This document shows, piece by piece, positions 1 through 5,074 of a DNA stretch of 5,155 nt. Within the stretch, counting starts at the first letter, position 1. Every line of letters begins with the position of its first letter. A program made the translations under genes and the position numbers. Below the pieces are notes generated by a model. It did not search any database and was not told the origin of the DNA. It was given only the letters and a program-made list of their open reading frames with translations. The DNA is from Blautia sp. (GTDB taxonomy: Bacteria > Bacillota > Clostridia > Lachnospirales > Lachnospiraceae): positions 1 through 5,155 of the forward strand of contig JAFOJB010000483.1 in the NCBI GenBank assembly GCA_017420455.1. The letters are read 5' to 3'.

Positions 1-89
1 AAATGGACTTTTCATCAGACCCGTCAAAGTCTTATCCTGTTCATTGTTCCGACCGATCGGCCATTTTGCAGAGTCGACCAAAGTATGAT

Positions 90-107
90 CGACAGCAAAA
101 CCTGTCG
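90..107. other. Small perfect hairpin downstream of the rhodanese gene
   Basis: CGACAG and CTGTCG form a 6-bp stem around a 6-nt loop, 26 nt past the rhodanese stop codon. On the minus strand a purine-rich AAGGAGG lies just before the stem and no T-run follows it, so it is not a canonical intrinsic terminator. It could be a weak 3' structure for the rhodanese mRNA or a chance pairing. The rest of 1-133 contains no gene I can support, although a minus-strand frame stays open to the window edge. Confidence 0.35.
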
Positions 108-133
108 TCCTCCTTATTTCGAAGTTCCCAGTT

Positions 134-1003
134 TCACCTTGTTCCATCCTGATTTTTCGGTATTTCTGCTCCGCTCAGCTTCCTGCAGTATTCCTCAAAC
201 GCAAGTCTGGCGGCGTATGATGCAAAAACGTACTCTTCCTGCCCCTTCCCCCGGTACAGATACATCCAGGGGCCGGCGTCTCCGGAAAGCGCTTCGTCCT
301 CCGGCTGCTTCAATGTCCCATCTGCGATATAGCCGAAGAAGGTCTGCCAGTCTTCCTCCGTCAGTTTCACAGTACCGGATGCCGTAATGCTTTCTTCGGT
401 CTGCGGCCAGTCCTCTCCTTCTCTGGTCTCATGGAAAAAGAAGTATTCTCCATCCTCCTCATAAAAACGATATCTCTGATAGACAGGAGGATATGAACTT
501 GCATCATACGTATAATAGAAATCCCTGATCTCCTCGATGCTCAGCCCGGCAGAAGCATTTTCTTCTTCCGTAGTTACGATTTCCCCTGTCCAGTCGATGA
601 TCCCGCCAAATTCAAAGATATTTGTATAACCCATGCCCGCCAGCTTTTGCGCCGCCTGCTTTGACCGGTTCCCGCTGCGGCAATAGATGAGGATAATCTG
701 GTCATAATCCGGCAGTGCCTCAGGCGAGTCACAGCCGATGCTTTCATTCGGAATCAGTATTGCTCCGGGTATGTGGCCGCCGTCATACTCGTCCTGCCTG
801 CGGACATCCACCACAATGTGTCCGTCATCCGCCTTCATCATCTCTTTGGCTTCTTCCTGCGTGATCTGCTTATACCCCGGCTTCTGCCCTTCTTCCGCCC
901 GGGCAGACGGCGCGGCAGCCAGACGTCCGGCCATAACACTCCCCGCGGCACAAACCGCCAGGAGCAGAAACGCGGTCAGCAGGACCGGCATTCCTTTTTT
1001 CAC
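134..1003 (-). CDS. Exported rhodanese-domain protein with an extra C-terminal domain
   Basis: This 289-aa protein starts at a GTG, preceded 8 nt upstream by AAAGGAGG. Residues 1-36 look like a Sec signal peptide: a KK N-terminus, a hydrophobic core at about 7-25, and a likely cut after A-R-A (34-36). A rhodanese domain spans about 45-140. It has DVRRQDEY followed by GGHIPGA (66-81) and the active-site loop CRSGNRS (108-114), with Cys108 as the predicted persulfide-forming residue, and it ends in an FGGIIDW motif. Single-domain rhodaneses carry sulfane sulfur on this cysteine; the partner here is unknown. Residues 150-289 form a second, acidic and aromatic-rich region (for example residues 213-250, ending GPWMYLY) that I cannot assign to a family. 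Cys18 is preceded by LAV, which does not fit a lipobox, so a soluble or cell-wall-side protein is more likely than a lipoprotein. The gene follows the broken AAA/nuclease gene by 39 nt, and that gap contains a TATAAT box. Confidence 0.9.
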   Translation of the reverse strand: MKKGMPVLLTAFLLLAVCAAGSVMAGRLAAAPSARAEEGQKPGYKQITQEEAKEMMKADDGHIVVDVRRQDEYDGGHIPGAILIPNESIGCDSPEALPDYDQIILIYCRSGNRSKQAAQKLAGMGYTNIFEFGGIIDWTGEIVTTEEENASAGLSIEEIRDFYYTYDASSYPPVYQRYRFYEEDGEYFFFHETREGEDWPQTEESITASGTVKLTEEDWQTFFGYIADGTLKQPEDEALSGDAGPWMYLYRGKGQEEYVFASYAARLAFEEYCRKLSGAEIPKNQDGTR

Positions 1004-1010
1004 GTTTCCT

Positions 1011-1019
1011 TCCTCCTTT
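1011..1019 (-). promoter_or_regulatory. Ribosome binding site that fixes the GTG start of the rhodanese gene
   Basis: The minus strand reads AAAGGAGGA, a near-perfect anti-16S match, with its GGAGG core 8 nt from GTG at 1003. The first ATG in the frame is four codons later and is too far from this site. The GTG is therefore the best start. Confidence 0.85.
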
Positions 1020-1034
1020 CAACTGGAATCATCT

Positions 1035-1063
1035 ATTATACCTCATAGTTTCTTTATCATTAC
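1035..1063 (-). promoter_or_regulatory. Possible promoter for the rhodanese gene (perfect -10, poor -35)
   Basis: A perfect TATAAT (1035-1040) lies in the 39-nt gap just before the rhodanese gene. Initiation about 7 nt downstream would give a leader of roughly 25 nt that includes the AAAGGAGG site. At 17-bp spacing the -35 position reads GTAATG, a poor match, and there is no TGn extension. It may be a weak or activator-dependent promoter, or the gene may be read through from upstream. Confidence 0.4.
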
Positions 1064-1585
1064 CGATTTCTGGAAGAAGGCAATTCCGTAGCAAATACAT
1101 TTTTCATATCCAGATTCCAGTTTCCGTGCATATCCTTTCTCCTTGATCTGCTGCAAGGCTTCATCACAGTCTTTATTCATCTGTGCCTGACTGCGGGATT
1201 TTTTCGCTTCTATCAGCATGATTCTGCGATTTCTCCTGTCCTTCACCCTCACATCAAATCTCCCCAATCCACTCTCTTTATTGGAATCCACAAAATATCC
1301 CAGGCCTACAAACAGTCCGGCCAGAAATGCGTGATAGTAGTCTTCATGATAATCATTGTAGCTGATCGTATCCCAGAGGAAATCGCCAAGATACTTTTCA
1401 GCGTCCTGCACGTTCTCGTTCCAAAGGGATATCATGAGTTCTTTCTGCCTGCCAGTATCAAGCTCATCCCTGAAGAGATTCACAACAGCGTCTGCAAATA
1501 TCCCGGCAATTTCTTTGTTCGGGATTCTAAGACTGACGGTATCGTCTTCTTCCTCTGGATGAATCTTTGTCAGATACCCGGTCAT
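1043..1585 (-). CDS. C-terminal part of the split gene: PD-(D/E)xK nuclease-like domain
   Basis: If translated separately from the ATG at 1585 this gives 180 aa. Residues 1-60 hold the GYLTKI segment and helices that normally link the ATPase to the nuclease domain. The nuclease-like core follows: YHAFLAGLFVGLGY at about 84-97, then GRFD with Asp111, then IEAKK with Glu126 and Lys128, the (D)...(E-x-K) arrangement of PD-(D/E)xK enzymes, and a later helix DEALQQIKEKGYA. All predicted catalytic residues are present. A GGAG lies 10 nt before the ATG and 30 nt separate it from the upstream TAA, so reinitiation is possible. However, this methionine sits inside a conserved family segment, which makes it more likely an internal codon than an evolved start. 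No substrate is known. Confidence 0.7.
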   Translation of the reverse strand: MTGYLTKIHPEEEDDTVSLRIPNKEIAGIFADAVVNLFRDELDTGRQKELMISLWNENVQDAEKYLGDFLWDTISYNDYHEDYYHAFLAGLFVGLGYFVDSNKESGLGRFDVRVKDRRNRRIMLIEAKKSRSQAQMNKDCDEALQQIKEKGYARKLESGYEKCICYGIAFFQKSVMIKKL

Positions 1586-1615
1586 AAGGAGAATACTCCA
1601 TAGATTCTGCTCTGA

Positions 1616-2713
1616 TTAATGAAGCGTATCATATGTCATCTCATCAGAAATAGTCTGGCTGATACTCCCACCATTCATCAGAATTTCAAATTTATCTGGA
1701 ATTCCCCAATCGCTGTGATTCACAAAATCCCTGATTACGCCGTTGCCGCTGGTATTTTTCCAGTAGTTCTTCGGGGCAGCCTCCCTGTTATATAACAACG
1801 CAGAAATATAACTTACTACATCCCAGGGGCAGTATACAGGTGTGCAGCCGAATATATATCCATCATACCATGTTTTTATGATATCCGCTTTGTCCACATA
1901 TCCTGCAGCTGTTAACAGCCTGTCGACTTCTTCTTGTGTAAAACCAAAAAACCGGCTGAACCGCTCATCCAGCACTGAATATGCCACAAAATTGTTCGTT
2001 CCTGTAAAGATGCTTTCCTTAGCGATACGCAAACACCCTGTAACCACGGCAAATTTCAGGTATTCGTTGGTTTTCAGTGAAACGCTCAGCATCCCCTTTA
2101 TAAGATCCAGCATCTGCATGTAATACTGGTTTTGAGCATTGTTTCTTTCACTGGCCTTTGCAAGAGGAACATCGTACTCATCAATGAGCAATATCACAGG
2201 TTTTCCATAAACGGTTTTCATCATACGCATGATGGTTTTCAGACATCCCTTTATATCAGACAGCGATGCTTTCTGATACCGCAGCCGTTCAAATATGTCT
2301 CTATCGGCAGGGTCTGTAGTTTCTGCCATTATTATATGAATTATAGTTTTACAATAATCCGCAATAACAGATTGAAGCTGTCGATAAGCACTCTCAAAAT
2401 CCAGTCCATCCACATCCTTAAAAGAAATAAACAGTACTGGAAACTGATTCATCCACTCCTGACAGAATTTCTCATGTTTTGAGATATCCAGGCCTTTGAA
2501 CACAAACCTGCTGTCTCGGCTGATGTCGAAAAAGCTCTCCATCATGCTCATGTTCAATGTCTTTCCGAAACGCCGCGGACGGGTGAACAACGTAACAGTA
2601 TTATCGGCCTTATAGACAAGTTCATAGATCAGCTCTGTTTTATCAACATAGTAAGATCCGCTTTTTCTCAACCCATCAAAGTCTTCTCCGCCAACGGACA
2701 CCCGAATTCCCAT
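1616..2713 (-). CDS. N-terminal part of the split gene: AAA-ATPase-like domain
   Basis: This part has 365 codons before the TAA. The start at 2713 (MGIRVSVGG) is chosen over an upstream in-frame codon at 2779 because AAAGGAGG lies 8 nt before it and because family members begin with a short stretch before the F..LR..G.YYVDKT motif (12-25). The degenerate Walker A, RPRRFGKT, is at 45-52; the Walker B, VILLIDEYD, is at 173-181; a sensor-like VVTGCLRIAKESIFTG lies at 223-238; and TWYDGYIFG at 281-289 is a family signature. The protein ends at DTLH, within what should be the link to the nuclease domain. As it stands it would be an ATPase module without its nuclease. It lies 34 nt downstream of the DUF6483-like gene and is probably co-transcribed with it. 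Confidence 0.8.
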   Translation of the reverse strand: MGIRVSVGGEDFDGLRKSGSYYVDKTELIYELVYKADNTVTLFTRPRRFGKTLNMSMMESFFDISRDSRFVFKGLDISKHEKFCQEWMNQFPVLFISFKDVDGLDFESAYRQLQSVIADYCKTIIHIIMAETTDPADRDIFERLRYQKASLSDIKGCLKTIMRMMKTVYGKPVILLIDEYDVPLAKASERNNAQNQYYMQMLDLIKGMLSVSLKTNEYLKFAVVTGCLRIAKESIFTGTNNFVAYSVLDERFSRFFGFTQEEVDRLLTAAGYVDKADIIKTWYDGYIFGCTPVYCPWDVVSYISALLYNREAAPKNYWKNTSGNGVIRDFVNHSDWGIPDKFEILMNGGSISQTISDEMTYDTLH

Positions 2714-2721
2714 CGATCCAG

Positions 2722-2729
2722 CCTCCTTT
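2722..2729 (-). promoter_or_regulatory. Ribosome binding site of the AAA-ATPase-like gene
   Basis: AAAGGAGG is placed 8 nt before ATG 2713. It decides the start: the alternative in-frame codon at 2779 lies inside the upstream gene and would add 22 residues with no family similarity that I recognise. Confidence 0.85.
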
Positions 2730-2747
2730 CCACAGGCGTTTATCAGT

Positions 2748-3137
2748 CTATTTAAGGAAGAATTCCAGCATATTGCCATATCCGCATTCTTCGGCCATCT
2801 GTTTCAGTCCGTCCATTGCCTCCTCTTTTGAATAACCATGCTCTTCCAGAAAGGAATCCTCTTTTTCACCGATGTATTCATAGAATCGGACAAGTGCTGC
2901 AATTTCATTTTTGTTCCCGTAATCCATCCCCTCCAGAATGGCATTTTCCGCTTCATTGACAGAACCAGCATCGACCATGCGCAGGTACTCCTCCAGAGGT
3001 TTTCCGGAGACTTCGTATTTATTCTCATCCGGCAGTTCTGTCAGCTGGTACTCTTTTCCCAGTATGACCGAAAACAACATACGGACCATCTGTTTGATCA
3101 TCCGCATGATATAGTCTTTTTCATCCTCGACAAACAA
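2748..3137 (-). CDS. DUF6483-like protein
   Basis: This 129-aa protein begins at TTG, the only start option between an in-frame TAA six nt upstream and the conserved opening. The opening reads F-VEDEKDYIMRMIKQMVRML, the pattern I associate with DUF6483 proteins of Firmicutes, where an acidic start is followed by DYI.R.IK. The middle (about 50-75) is an amphipathic helix with AGSVNEAENAILEGMD, and the end has a helical repeat-like stretch with FLEEHGYSKEEAMDGL. It has no signal peptide or membrane segment and is probably a small cytoplasmic helical protein. Its function is unknown. The ribosome site is weak (GGTGGG 6 nt upstream, AGAGG further back). An alternative ATG at residue 11 would remove the conserved opening. 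The AAA/nuclease gene starts 34 nt downstream, which suggests one operon. Confidence 0.8.
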   Translation of the reverse strand: MFVEDEKDYIMRMIKQMVRMLFSVILGKEYQLTELPDENKYEVSGKPLEEYLRMVDAGSVNEAENAILEGMDYGNKNEIAALVRFYEYIGEKEDSFLEEHGYSKEEAMDGLKQMAEECGYGNMLEFFLK

Positions 3138-3187
3138 ATCTTACCCACCGCCTCTTTTATCATTTCCCAGGCACCATTTCTTCGCTT

Positions 3188-3230
3188 AGGCACTATCGCA
3201 AAATGCACAAGTAATTTTGCGATAGTTCCT
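3188..3230. repeat. Inverted repeat with a 13-bp perfect core stem
   Basis: ACTATCGCAAAAT (3192-3204) pairs perfectly with ATTTTGCGATAGT (3214-3226) across a 9-nt loop. After one mismatch the stem continues with AGG/CCT, giving 16 of 17 pairs. It lies 51 nt upstream of the DUF6483-like start and 66 nt downstream of the flavodoxin stop. Neither strand has a T-run after the stem, so it is not a typical intrinsic terminator. It could be a palindromic repeat element, a small mobile-element relic, or an mRNA stability hairpin. Confidence 0.8.
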
Positions 3231-3255
3231 TATACCCGCGGGCGCCTGCAGCCAA
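3229..3255 (-). promoter_or_regulatory. Weak candidate promoter upstream of the DUF6483-like gene
   Basis: On the minus strand TATAAG (3229-3234) fits a -10 box in five of six positions. A TTGGCT (3250-3255) lies 15 bp upstream of it, which is shorter than the ideal spacing. The intervening DNA is a GC-rich run of small palindromes (CCCGCGGG, GGCGCC, CTGCAG). If it is used, transcription would begin at the edge of the 3188-3230 inverted repeat and place that hairpin at the mRNA's 5' end. Confidence 0.25.
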
Positions 3256-3296
3256 CGACAGAGTATTCTTAACTTTGAAGATTCTGCAATCCTGTT

Positions 3297-3755
3297 TTAC
3301 AGAGACCACTCTGCAAGTTCTCCGACACTGTCGACTCTCTTTGCGTCCAGGACTTCTGCCCCTTTCATATATGGCTCCAGCTTTTCCTTCGTCTTTCCGA
3401 TTCCGCTCCCTCCTGACGTTGCAAAGATGTATACACGTTTTCCTGACCAGTCGTACCCCTTGCAGAATGTGCTGACCACATTCGGGGCGCCGTAATACCA
3501 GATGGGGAAGCCTAACAATACCGTATCAAAGCTTTCCCAGTCCTCGATCTTCCCCCTGACCGGCACTTCTTTCTTCCCGATCTTCTCCCTGTTGCAGCGG
3601 GCGAGAGGATTTGTATACCGAAGGTCCGCCGGGGTGTAGGGCGGATCCGGAATAATCTCAAATAAGACAGATCCCGTCTTTCTGGATAAAGCTTCGGCAA
3701 TGCTTCTTGTTCTGCCGGCCTCAGCGCTGAAATAAACCACTATCGATTTACTCAT
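3297..3755 (-). CDS. Flavodoxin family protein (Flavodoxin_4-like)
   Basis: This 152-aa cytoplasmic protein is expected to bind FMN and to act as a low-potential electron carrier or NAD(P)H:quinone-type reductase component; the partner is unknown. The opening beta strand SIVVYFS leads into the phosphate-binding loop SAEAGRTRSIAE (10-21). A region PDPPYTPADL (36-45) typical of this subgroup follows, then FDTVLLGFPIWYYGAPNVVSTF (76-97), whose aromatic residues usually flank the flavin, and FATSGGSGIGKT (111-122). Its length matches the subfamily. The start at 3755 is chosen because AAAGGAGAG precedes it and the beta strand begins at once; an upstream TTG at 3815 would add 20 residues unlike the fold. 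A strong promoter and a heptad-repeat leader lie upstream. No redox or regulator gene is adjacent, so its physiological role cannot be read from context. Confidence 0.92.
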   Translation of the reverse strand: MSKSIVVYFSAEAGRTRSIAEALSRKTGSVLFEIIPDPPYTPADLRYTNPLARCNREKIGKKEVPVRGKIEDWESFDTVLLGFPIWYYGAPNVVSTFCKGYDWSGKRVYIFATSGGSGIGKTKEKLEPYMKGAEVLDAKRVDSVGELAEWSL

Positions 3756-3764
3756 ATTTATCTG

Positions 3765-3773
3765 CTCTCCTTT
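3765..3773 (-). promoter_or_regulatory. Ribosome binding site of the flavodoxin gene
   Basis: AAAGGAGAG on the minus strand, with its GGAG 11 nt before ATG 3755, supports the shorter start over the TTG at 3815. Confidence 0.8.
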
Positions 3774-3820
3774 CCTCTGCTTCCTGATCAGGCACTGTTC
3801 ACAAATAACTTCCAACTTCC

Positions 3821-3883
3821 TTCATTCTTCATTCTTCATTCTTCATTCTTCTCTCTTCTCTCTTCACTCTTCTCTCTTCTCTG
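3821..3883. repeat. Nine tandem 7-bp repeats in the flavodoxin leader
   Basis: On the plus strand there are four copies of TTCATTC (3821-3848), then TTCTCTC twice, TTCACTC, TTCTCTC and TTCTCTG, 63 bp with no interruptions. As minus-strand RNA this is a run of GAGAGAA and GAATGAA, nearly all purine. The promoter's -10 box ends 7 bp away, so the array makes up the first part of the flavodoxin leader, followed by about 65 nt up to the ATG. Perfect short repeats of this kind can change copy number by slippage, and because the unit is 7 bp each change would shift any reading frame. Confidence 0.95.
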
Positions 3884-3889
3884 ACAGAC

Positions 3890-3918
3890 ATTCTACTATA
3901 GGCATCTTACTCCGTCAA
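3890..3918 (-). promoter_or_regulatory. Near-consensus sigma-A type promoter of the flavodoxin gene
   Basis: On the minus strand TTGACG (3913-3918) and TAGAAT (3890-3895) are separated by exactly 17 bp; each box matches the consensus in five of six positions. The predicted start is at about 3883, giving a leader of around 128 nt that begins with the heptad repeats. I see no clear operator overlapping the boxes. Confidence 0.75.
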
Positions 3919-4094
3919 ATAAAACTGCCTGATATCTGATCCATTTCACGGCATCACCGCTACATTTCACTGTCTCAGTGGCTGTTCATGCAAAATGCCT
4001 GCCGCTGAGAACCTGGAGGACCTTTTGCGGCACAGCGTTCACATTATCTATTCCACAGAACACCATTTTCCCCTCTCTGCGGGCACAGGAAGGA
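3919..4094. other. Intergenic stretch between the Uma2 gene and the flavodoxin promoter
   Basis: With the leader and promoter this makes a 339-bp gene-free gap. The stretch contains a short stem TGCCGC/GCGGCA (4000-4005 with 4027-4032) and CACTG/CAGTG (3968-3980), neither followed by a T-run, so no terminator for the Uma2 gene is evident. Plus-strand codons from 3995 give a short peptide with faint resemblance to the start of DUF892 (YciE/YciF) proteins, which I do not call as a gene. Confidence 0.5.
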
Positions 4095-4940
4095 TCAGAT
4101 CTCTCCCAGATCATCCAGCAGATCCTGGATCGGTTTCATATGAATCCTGCATTTTCCCCCGGAGATCTCCACAGGAATATCATCCTCCGTGCTCATGAGC
4201 GCGATATCCATATCCTTTTCGATCCGGTATACCAGCACATGTCGGTTTTTTTCATCGACGATCCAATATTCCCTTACTCCGGCATCAATATATTTTGCTG
4301 CTTTTTTTCCGAAATCCATCCTGCGGGAACCTGGAGAAATGACTTCGATGACCAGATCCGGCGCTCCAAAAACACGGCCCTTCCGAAGCTTTGACCTGTC
4401 GCATACCACCAGAAGATCCGGCTGCATTACCGTGCGGTCGTTTCCATCCAGCATGACATCCAGCGGAGAAAGAAGAACCATGCATTCCGGATGCCCCTGC
4501 ATGCACTGCTGAAATTGCAGGTACAGTTGTCCGATAATGATCTGATGCCGGGAATTCGGCACCGCCATATCATAAAAACGGCCATCGATCAGCTCTACCC
4601 TTCTGTCATCAGGCAAAGCTATGTAATCTGCATAGGTATAACCGCCTTCCGGCACCTCTTTCACTTCTGTTTCTCCGGATTCCTCCGGTTCTTTTTTTCC
4701 ATATGCCAGAGGCGGTTCACACACTCTGTCTGCTGAAAGACTGATTTTCCCATATGTGCCGCCTTTCTCAGGATACAGAGCCTTCTCTATGGCAAGCAGC
4801 GTTCTGCTGCCGGGGGAACGGGTCGCTCCGGAAAAAAACTTCTGCACGGTTCCCAGCGGAATTCCGGACAGATCCGCCACCTCCTGATTCGTTAGGCCAA
4901 GCTCCTTTTTCTTCTCCCGCAGAGTCTGAATATCTTTCAT
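4095..4940 (-). CDS. HTH (Cro/C1-type) and Uma2-family nuclease-fold fusion protein
   Basis: Of the 281 aa, residues 4-58 form a Cro/C1-type helix-turn-helix: LREKKKELGLTNQEVADLSGIP, the recognition helix LGTVQKFFSG, and RSPGSRTLLAIEKAL. A low-complexity acidic linker (about 60-98) follows. Residues 101-275 are a Uma2/DUF820 domain of the PD-(D/E)xK superfamily: YTYADYIALPDDRRVELIDGRFYDM (Glu116), the QPDLLVVCD strand (Asp175), APDLVIEVISPGSRRMDFGKKAAKY (Glu199, Lys212/213), and YWIVDE near 225-230. These are the residues expected for metal binding in this fold, so the domain looks intact. Stand-alone Uma2 proteins are usually near 190 aa; the HTH accounts for the extra length. Uma2 proteins are often annotated as endonucleases but their cellular role is poorly known. 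The HTH may direct the domain to DNA or autoregulate the gene. The start at 4940 has GGGAGG 12 nt upstream. Confidence 0.9.
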   Translation of the reverse strand: MKDIQTLREKKKELGLTNQEVADLSGIPLGTVQKFFSGATRSPGSRTLLAIEKALYPEKGGTYGKISLSADRVCEPPLAYGKKEPEESGETEVKEVPEGGYTYADYIALPDDRRVELIDGRFYDMAVPNSRHQIIIGQLYLQFQQCMQGHPECMVLLSPLDVMLDGNDRTVMQPDLLVVCDRSKLRKGRVFGAPDLVIEVISPGSRRMDFGKKAAKYIDAGVREYWIVDEKNRHVLVYRIEKDMDIALMSTEDDIPVEISGGKCRIHMKPIQDLLDDLGEI

Positions 4941-5055
4941 CTTTCCATGTTTCCTCCCATCCAGTGGTCTGTCTCAATGACTTTTGCAGTAAAACCGCCA
5001 TTTCAGACTCAGACTACGTGTTGGTCTTGCCTCCCGGCCCGGTCATGCGCTAAAC

Positions 5056-5074
5056 GCGTGCCACTGGCACACGC
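5056..5074. other. Imperfect hairpin in the leader of the HTH-Uma2 gene
   Basis: GCGTG-CCA and TGG-CA-CACGC can pair with a two-base bulge. This would form just after the predicted start of transcription. The leader between the promoter and ATG 4940 is about 140 nt, long for one gene. I recognise no riboswitch or T-box features in it. Confidence 0.35.

Larger units (their letters stand above)
1043..2713 (-). pseudogene. AAA-ATPase-like / PD-(D/E)xK protein gene broken by one in-frame TAA
   Basis: The frame opened by ATG at 2713 runs to TAA at 1618-1616. The same frame then continues without a shift through SEQNLWSILL into the downstream ORF that begins MTGYLTKI, ending at TGA 1045-1043. In intact members of this family the ...TYD.LH..EDNLWS.L...GYLT... 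stretch is continuous, so one codon, perhaps once CAA, GAA or AAA, has become TAA. The whole frame is 557 codons including both stops, close to the usual length for the AAA-ATPase-like (PF09820) plus PD-(D/E)xK_9 (PF08011) architecture. Both halves keep their motifs and show no other lesion, which suggests a recent mutation, a sequencing error, or expression as two pieces. The biological role of this widespread multicopy family is not established. Confidence 0.85.

Noticed and set aside
944..960. Lipoprotein signal in the rhodanese protein
   Set aside because: Cys18 is preceded by Val rather than Gly, Ala or Ser, and a good signal-peptidase I site follows at residues 34-36.
85..1091. Plus-strand open frames across the rhodanese gene
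   Set aside because: They lie antisense to a gene with clear rhodanese motifs, lack ribosome sites and have low-complexity Arg/Ser/Pro-rich translations.
2714..2779. Longer N-terminus for the AAA-ATPase-like protein
   Set aside because: It would overlap the DUF6483-like gene, lacks a ribosome site and adds residues without family similarity; AAAGGAGG points to ATG 2713.
3098..3208. Minus-strand 36-codon frame (GTG start in the inverted-repeat loop) overlapping the DUF6483-like start
   Set aside because: Part of it (GAWEMIKEAVGKI) looks protein-like, but it has no ribosome site, begins inside a palindrome and ends inside the better-supported gene.
3188..3230. Intrinsic terminator of the flavodoxin gene
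   Set aside because: The stem is AT-rich next to its loop and no T-run follows it on the minus strand.
3756..3815. Longer N-terminus for the flavodoxin
   Set aside because: The upstream TTG start adds 20 charged and Cys-containing residues before the first beta strand, while ATG 3755 has a good ribosome site.
3821..3883. CRISPR-like array
   Set aside because: The repeats are 7 bp with no spacers between them, so this is a simple tandem repeat.
3986..4066. Minus-strand 26-codon frame after the Uma2 gene
   Set aside because: The purine-rich GAGAGGGG is only about 3 nt from its ATG and the peptide has no recognisable features; a frame this short is expected by chance.
4768..5001. Minus-strand 77-codon frame overlapping the start of the HTH-Uma2 gene
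   Set aside because: It has no ribosome site, overlaps a well-supported gene in another frame, and its translation looks like a frame shadow.
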